8,881 nucleotides of DNA from Lachnospiraceae bacterium. Its GTDB lineage: Bacteria; Bacillota; Clostridia; Lachnospirales; Lachnospiraceae. The DNA is taken from assembly GCA_017404585.1 (NCBI GenBank), contig JAFRCB010000293.1:1-8881 (forward strand). The letters run 5' to 3'. Shown here in pieces: positions 4,867 to 8,881 of the stretch (position 1 is the first letter of the stretch; each line of letters begins with the position of its first letter). The notes beneath the pieces are model-generated. The model saw only the letters and a list, made by a program, of their open reading frames with translations, was not told where the DNA came from and did not search any database. The translations under genes were made by a program, and so were the position numbers.

Positions 4867-6345
4867 TTAGTGGAAGATTTTCTTATTCTCGTAGACCGGC
4901 TCACATGTCATCTGTACGCCGATCCTCTTCATGAGCCTGATATCGACCTGAGAGAGCATAACAGAAGAATGAGCCTGGCAGCCGCGGAGCTTCGGGAGAG
5001 CTTCGAGCGCAGACGCGGCATTCGGATCTGTCGCCGCGGAAGTGGAGAGCGCAATCAGGACCTCATCGGTGTGGAGCCTCGGATTCTTTCCGCCGAGGTA
5101 GGTCGTTTTCAGTTTCTGAATAGGAGCGATTGCCTCCGGCGTGATGATTTTGACAGAATGCGGAATGCCGGCCAGTACTTTGAGCGCATTGAGCAGGGCG
5201 GCAGATGTCGGACCGAGCAGGTCGGAAGTCTTGCCTGTGACGATCGAGCCGTCAGGGAGCTCAATTGCTGTAGCGGCGGCTCCGGTCTCTTCGGCGCGTT
5301 TGTGGGCGTGACCGACGACGATGCGGTCTTCTTTCTTTACGTGGGCCTGGTTCATTATATTTTCAATCTTGTCGGCTTCTTCCTCGCGTCTCGTGCCGTC
5401 GGCAAGACCGGCAAGGGCCTCATAATACCGTCGGATGATCTCCTGTCTGGAGGCTTCCCTGCACACTTCATCATCAACGATGCAGTTGCCTGCCATGTTT
5501 ACGCCCATGTCAGTAGGTGATTTGTAAGAGCATTCGCCGTATATGGACTCGAAGATTGCCTGGAGCACGGGGAAGGCCTGAACATCGCGGTTATAATTTA
5601 CAGTAGTCTTGCCATAAGCCTCCAGATGGAAGGGGTCGATCATGTTGACGTCGTTGAGATCAGCCGTGGCTGCCTCGTAAGCCAGGTTTACCGGGTGCTT
5701 AAGCGGAAGATTCCAGATCGGGAATGTCTCGAACTTTGCGTAACCGGCATCGATGCCGCGCTTGTGGTCATGGTAGAGCTGGGAGAGGCAGGTGGCCAGT
5801 TTTCCGGAACCCGGACCGGGAGCCGTCACGATGACGAGCGGCCTTGTCGTTTCAATATAATCGTTCTTCCCGTAGCCCTGGTCGCTTACAATGAGAGGAA
5901 TATTGTTCGGATAGCCCTTGATCATATAGTGGAGGTAGACCCGGACACCGTATTTTTCCAGATGATTCCTGAAAAGGTTCGCGGCATCCTGACCTTTAAA
6001 ATGCGTGATGACGACCGAACCGACGTAAAGGCCGCAGCTCTGGAATTCGTTCATGAGGCGGAGAACGTCAGTGTCGTATGTGATGCCGAGATCGCCTCTT
6101 ACTTTGTTATTCTCTATATCAGTTGCGGAGATGACAATGACGATCTCTGTCTGTTCCTTCAACTGAAGCAGCATGCGAAGCTTGGAATCCGGCTGGAATC
6201 CCGGCAGAACTCTGGAAGCATGGTAATCGTCGAAGAGCTTGCCGCCGAACTCGAGATAAAGCTTGCCGCCGAACTTGTTGATCCTTTCTCTTATCATGTT
6301 TGACTGCATTTCGAGATACTTTTCATTACTGAAACCGATTTTCAT
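4867..6345 (-). CDS. DUF1846 (UPF0371) family protein
   Basis: Cytoplasmic protein of 492 residues belonging to the conserved DUF1846 family, whose biochemical role I do not know with certainty. Family hallmarks are RINKFGGKLYLEFGGKLFDD (21-40), RGDLGITYD (83-91), the glycine-rich P-loop-like VTAPGPGSGKLATCLSQLYH (173-192), AKFETFPIWNLPLKHPVNLA (203-222) and the region around NDVNMIDPFHLEAYG. Later NPRLHTDE, with length matching the family, shows the gene is intact. The APGPGSGK stretch suggests nucleotide or phosphate binding, but this is inference. Two ATGs lie close together. The one at 6351 would leave only one base after the AAAGGAGG site, whereas the one at 6345 has a normal seven-base gap and gives the start MKIGFSNEKY. 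The gene is convergent with ptsH and divergent from ftsH. A TATTAT-like element lies upstream on the minus strand, but no good -35 is visible. Confidence 0.9.
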   Translation of the reverse strand: MKIGFSNEKYLEMQSNMIRERINKFGGKLYLEFGGKLFDDYHASRVLPGFQPDSKLRMLLQLKEQTEIVIVISATDIENNKVRGDLGITYDTDVLRLMNEFQSCGLYVGSVVITHFKGQDAANLFRNHLEKYGVRVYLHYMIKGYPNNIPLIVSDQGYGKNDYIETTRPLVIVTAPGPGSGKLATCLSQLYHDHKRGIDAGYAKFETFPIWNLPLKHPVNLAYEAATADLNDVNMIDPFHLEAYGKTTVNYNRDVQAFPVLQAIFESIYGECSYKSPTDMGVNMAGNCIVDDEVCREASRQEIIRRYYEALAGLADGTRREEEADKIENIMNQAHVKKEDRIVVGHAHKRAEETGAAATAIELPDGSIVTGKTSDLLGPTSAALLNALKVLAGIPHSVKIITPEAIAPIQKLKTTYLGGKNPRLHTDEVLIALSTSAATDPNAASALEALPKLRGCQAHSSVMLSQVDIRLMKRIGVQMTCEPVYENKKIFH

Positions 6346-6352
6346 GATCATG

Positions 6353-6360
6353 CCTCCTTT
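6353..6360 (-). promoter_or_regulatory. Shine-Dalgarno site deciding the DUF1846 start
   Basis: On the minus strand AAAGGAGG is followed by C-ATG-ATC-ATG. The nearer ATG is only one base away, while the second has the usual seven-base spacing, so the second ATG (6345) is the likely start. Confidence 0.75.
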
Positions 6361-6421
6361 GACGATTTAACTGTCAGATTTGTCTCCGAAAAAACATTAT
6401 CTATAATAGCAGATTACAGGG

Positions 6422-6448
6422 CTCATTTCCATAAGAAATGTGGATGAG
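6422..6448. other. inverted repeat in the DUF1846-ftsH divergent region
   Basis: CTCAT (6422-6426) pairs with ATGAG (6444-6448), and CCA (6429-6431) pairs with TGG (6441-6443). A competing CATTTC/GAAATG hairpin (6424-6440) is nested inside. Its position between divergent genes would suit an operator, but it matches no regulator site I recognise. The rest of the 6346-6575 gap holds only promoter elements and RBSs. Confidence 0.25.
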
Positions 6449-6497
6449 AAGGCAAATGAATTTACAGAAATTTCACAACTCCGTCAGGTGCCAGACC

Positions 6498-6526
6498 TTG
6501 CATTATCAGTAATAAATTCATATAAT
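6498..6526 (+). promoter_or_regulatory. ftsH promoter
   Basis: A perfect TATAAT (6521-6526) has TTGCAT (6498-6503) 17 bases upstream. The start near 6533 gives a short leader of about 43 nt. Confidence 0.6.
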
Positions 6527-6541
6527 ATAGCTTGGTTTTTA

Positions 6542-6556
6542 TGCACCTAAAGTGCA
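6542..6556 (+). other. small hairpin in the ftsH 5' leader
   Basis: TGCAC (6542-6546) pairs with GTGCA (6552-6556) around CTAAA, eight bases before the AAAGGAG site (6565-6571). It is too short to judge as a regulator; it does not match the CIRCE element. Confidence 0.3.
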
Positions 6557-6575
6557 CTGGACCGAAAGGAGTAGT

Positions 6576-8858
6576 ATGAACGATAACAATAACAAGAACA
6601 ATAGCGGTGGCAACCGGAACGGGCAGTCCCTGATCATTTTCCTCGTCTGCCTTATGGTCGGCCTCATCGGTATGAGTCTTTTTTCGGGAGCGCTGGATTC
6701 CAGCACTTCAAGAGAGATAACGTACGACAAGTTCATCGATATGCTCGAGAACGATGAGATCGCAAGCGTGGAAATCTCATCTTCAAGGATTGAGATCACA
6801 CCGAAATCGAACGGAAATGAAGTCGGTACGATCAAGTATTACACCAAGACGATCGAGGACGGAAATGCTCTGACCAAGCGGCTCGAAAAATACGGTGTGG
6901 AGTACAAGGCTGTCGAGGCCTCGATGATGTCGGAGATCATTTACTCGATCCTGTCTTTCCTTATACCGTTCGTCCTCTTTATGATCATTATCAGCGTGTT
7001 CATGAACCGCATGGGACGCGGCGGCGGAATGATGGGAGTCGGCAAGAGCAGGGCCAAGACCTACATCCAGCAGGACACAGGAGTTACCTTCAGGGATGTC
7101 GCCGGTGAGGATGAGGCCAAGGAGAGTCTTCAGGAGTGCGTAGACTTCCTGCACAACCCGGCCAAGTATTCGGAGATCGGAGCCAAGCTTCCCAAGGGTG
7201 CTCTGCTGGTCGGACCTCCCGGTACAGGCAAGACACTTCTTGCAAAGGCCGTGGCGGGTGAAGCCCATGTTCCGTTCTTCTCGCTGTCAGGCTCTGAGTT
7301 CGTAGAAATGTTCGTCGGTGTCGGTGCGAGCCGTGTCCGAGACCTTTTTGAGGAAGCTAAGAAAAACGCACCGTGCATTATTTTCATCGATGAGATCGAT
7401 GCAATAGGCAAGGCCCGCGACGGAGGCCGCTACGGCGGCAATGACGAACGCGAGCAGACGCTCAATCAGCTGCTTGCAGAGATGGACGGCTTCGAGGCAT
7501 CCAAGGGGCTTCTGATCATCGCCGCGACCAACCGCCCGGAAGTCCTTGACCCCGCGCTTCTGCGCCCTGGCCGTTTCGACAGACGGGTCATCGTCGACAG
7601 ACCGGATCTTAAAGGCCGCATTGCAATTCTGAAAGTCCATTCCAAGGATGTCCTCATGGATGACACAGTCGACCTCGACGCAATCGCTCTTGCCACAGGC
7701 GGCGCGGTCGGATCGGATCTTGCAAATATGATTAACGAAGCCGCGATCCTGGCCGTCAAGAACGGACGTCATCAGGTCAGCCAGAAGGATCTTCTGGAAG
7801 CTGTTGAGGTCGTACTGGTAGGTAAGGAGAAAAAGGACCGCATCCTGAGCGTGGAGGAGAGACGTATCGTTTCCTACCATGAGATAGGTCATGCGCTTCT
7901 TTCCGCTCTTCAGAAAAATGCGGAGCCGGTGCAGAAGATTACCATCATCCCGAGGACAATGGGAGCTCTCGGCTACGTCATGAATGTGCCCGAAGAGGAG
8001 AAGTATCTGAATACCAAGAAAGAGCTTGAAGCCCAGATCGTCATGTCCCTCGGCGGAAGAGCTGCTGAGGAGATCGTCTTTGACACTGTGACAACAGGTG
8101 CCGCAAACGATATTGAGAAGGCCACAAAGATCGCCCGCGCAATGATTACTCAGTTTGGTATGTCCGAGAAATTCGGACTCATTGGACTGGTCACCCAGGA
8201 GAATCAGTATCTGGATGGCAGAACATACCTTAACTGCGGCGATGCTACGGCGACCGAGATCGACCATGAGGTCATGCTCATACTGAAGAAGTCATACGCG
8301 GAGGCGCTCAGACTGCTTCGCGAGCACAGAAGCACCATGGATCGTCTGGCTGAGTACCTGATCCAGAGGGAGACGATCACCGGCAAGGAGTTCATGAAGA
8401 TATTCCGCGAAGTCGAAGGTCTCCCGGAAACGGATGAATCTGTCCCGAGGATCGAGGGAAGACTGAGTGAGAACAGCGATAAGGCTGAAAGTGAAGCTGT
8501 GGCTTCGGCACTGGTCCCGCGCCGTGAACGCCCGGCGGGTACGGATGGGCCGGTGAGACGCCGCCCGCGCCGTCCGATGAATCCGGACGGGACTCCAAGA
8601 CGCCGGCCGGTCAGAAGACCCGCACCTCCTGCGGGTGAAAGACAGGAAAGTCCTGCACAGAATCCTGCCCCGGTACCCGAAGGCAGTGAGGAGTCAGCGG
8701 CACCCGAAGAGGAGAACACCGCAACGAAGCAGATCAAAGCTGGGCCGAATCCGGATGCTCCGATGATCGATCTGGTCACAATGGACACAGCAGCTAAAGA
8801 GGCTGAGGATCATACAGCCGATGAGATCCCCACAGAGAACAAGGCTGAACAGATTTAA
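6576..8858 (+). CDS. ftsH: ATP-dependent zinc metalloprotease FtsH
   Basis: Membrane-anchored AAA+ protease of 760 residues that unfolds and degrades misfolded membrane proteins and some regulators as a hexamer facing the cytoplasm. Membrane segments lie at about 18-38 and 120-143, flanking an extracytoplasmic domain, followed by a Gly/Met-rich linker (147-155). The AAA+ module shows Walker A GPPGTGKT (213-220), pore residues FVG (246-248), Walker B IIFIDEID (268-275) and the second region of homology with arginine fingers Arg330 and Arg333. The zinc site is HEIGH (435-439) with Asp512 as the likely third ligand; HEAGH is more usual. Residues about 620-760 form an extra tail: Arg/Pro-rich with duplicated RRRP/RRP elements (661-682), then acidic and probably disordered. 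The family is usually about 640 residues. The ATG at 6576 is chosen because AAAGGAG (6565-6571) precedes it; the GTG at 6552 lies inside a leader hairpin. No terminator is visible in the 23 bases after the stop. Confidence 0.96.
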   Translation: MNDNNNKNNSGGNRNGQSLIIFLVCLMVGLIGMSLFSGALDSSTSREITYDKFIDMLENDEIASVEISSSRIEITPKSNGNEVGTIKYYTKTIEDGNALTKRLEKYGVEYKAVEASMMSEIIYSILSFLIPFVLFMIIISVFMNRMGRGGGMMGVGKSRAKTYIQQDTGVTFRDVAGEDEAKESLQECVDFLHNPAKYSEIGAKLPKGALLVGPPGTGKTLLAKAVAGEAHVPFFSLSGSEFVEMFVGVGASRVRDLFEEAKKNAPCIIFIDEIDAIGKARDGGRYGGNDEREQTLNQLLAEMDGFEASKGLLIIAATNRPEVLDPALLRPGRFDRRVIVDRPDLKGRIAILKVHSKDVLMDDTVDLDAIALATGGAVGSDLANMINEAAILAVKNGRHQVSQKDLLEAVEVVLVGKEKKDRILSVEERRIVSYHEIGHALLSALQKNAEPVQKITIIPRTMGALGYVMNVPEEEKYLNTKKELEAQIVMSLGGRAAEEIVFDTVTTGAANDIEKATKIARAMITQFGMSEKFGLIGLVTQENQYLDGRTYLNCGDATATEIDHEVMLILKKSYAEALRLLREHRSTMDRLAEYLIQRETITGKEFMKIFREVEGLPETDESVPRIEGRLSENSDKAESEAVASALVPRRERPAGTDGPVRRRPRRPMNPDGTPRRRPVRRPAPPAGERQESPAQNPAPVPEGSEESAAPEEENTATKQIKAGPNPDAPMIDLVTMDTAAKEAEDHTADEIPTENKAEQI

Positions 8859-8881
8859 CGGAGTTCATACAAGGCTGCCGC

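Noticed and set aside
4870..6303. Open frames on the plus strand opposite the DUF1846 gene (4870-5520 and 5626-6303)
   Set aside because: They mirror the minus-strand gene, whose translation matches a conserved family over its full length. The plus-strand products look like nothing known.
7287..8788. Long minus-strand frames inside ftsH (7287-8267 and 8204-8788)
   Set aside because: They are antisense to invariant FtsH motifs and to the low-complexity Arg/Pro tail; composition explains them.
1..8881. CRISPR arrays, insertion sequences, prophage genes, tRNA or rRNA genes
   Set aside because: No regularly spaced repeats, transposase or integrase motifs, or cloverleaf/TTCGANTC-type tRNA signatures were seen on either strand.

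Overview
The window looks like chromosomal housekeeping DNA from a low-to-mid GC Bacillota, most probably a Clostridia/Lachnospiraceae-type organism. The reasons are strong AGGAGG-type ribosome binding sites, a SigH-family sigma factor directly behind an RlmB-type rRNA methyltransferase, a DUF1846 protein, an HPr of the clostridial type, a MetY-type sulfhydrylase, and an FtsH carrying HEIGH instead of HEAGH. The species cannot be fixed from the sequence. There is no phage, IS element, CRISPR array, tRNA or rRNA gene.

Layout. (1) 1-2324, plus strand: the 3' part of rlmB (its start lies before the window), then sigH one base after the rlmB stop, then a LacX-type aldose 1-epimerase with its own strong RBS. 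(2) 2325-3051: a compact region rich in RNA structure. It has a promoter at 2386-2414, a chain of stem-loops ending in a good intrinsic terminator at 2496-2520, and a small gene (2571-2831) for an 86-residue protein with a lone NUMOD1/IENR1-like motif. A second promoter (2841-2869) follows, with a leader of four hairpins in front of metY. (3) 3052-4738: metY (O-acetylhomoserine sulfhydrylase), then ptsH (HPr) behind two promoter-like elements. (4) 4739-6575: a terminator usable from both sides separates ptsH from the convergent minus-strand DUF1846 gene, which is divergent from ftsH. (5) 6576-8858: ftsH, a membrane AAA+ metalloprotease with a long Arg/Pro-rich then acidic C-terminal tail.

How the genes fit together: rlmB and sigH form the end of the conserved Firmicutes cysS-mrnC-rlmB-sigH neighbourhood, but without the usual rae1/yacP gene between them. 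The other genes appear to be separate transcription units for sulfur assimilation, PTS sugar transport and membrane protein quality control.

No clear new multi-gene system is present. The best leads are the structured RNA and terminator upstream of the lone NUMOD1-like protein, the multi-hairpin metY leader that matches neither a SAM riboswitch nor a T-box that I can recognise, and the HPr with Lys at the position of the regulatory Ser46. Gaps between genes are all under 300 bases, and their contents are listed.
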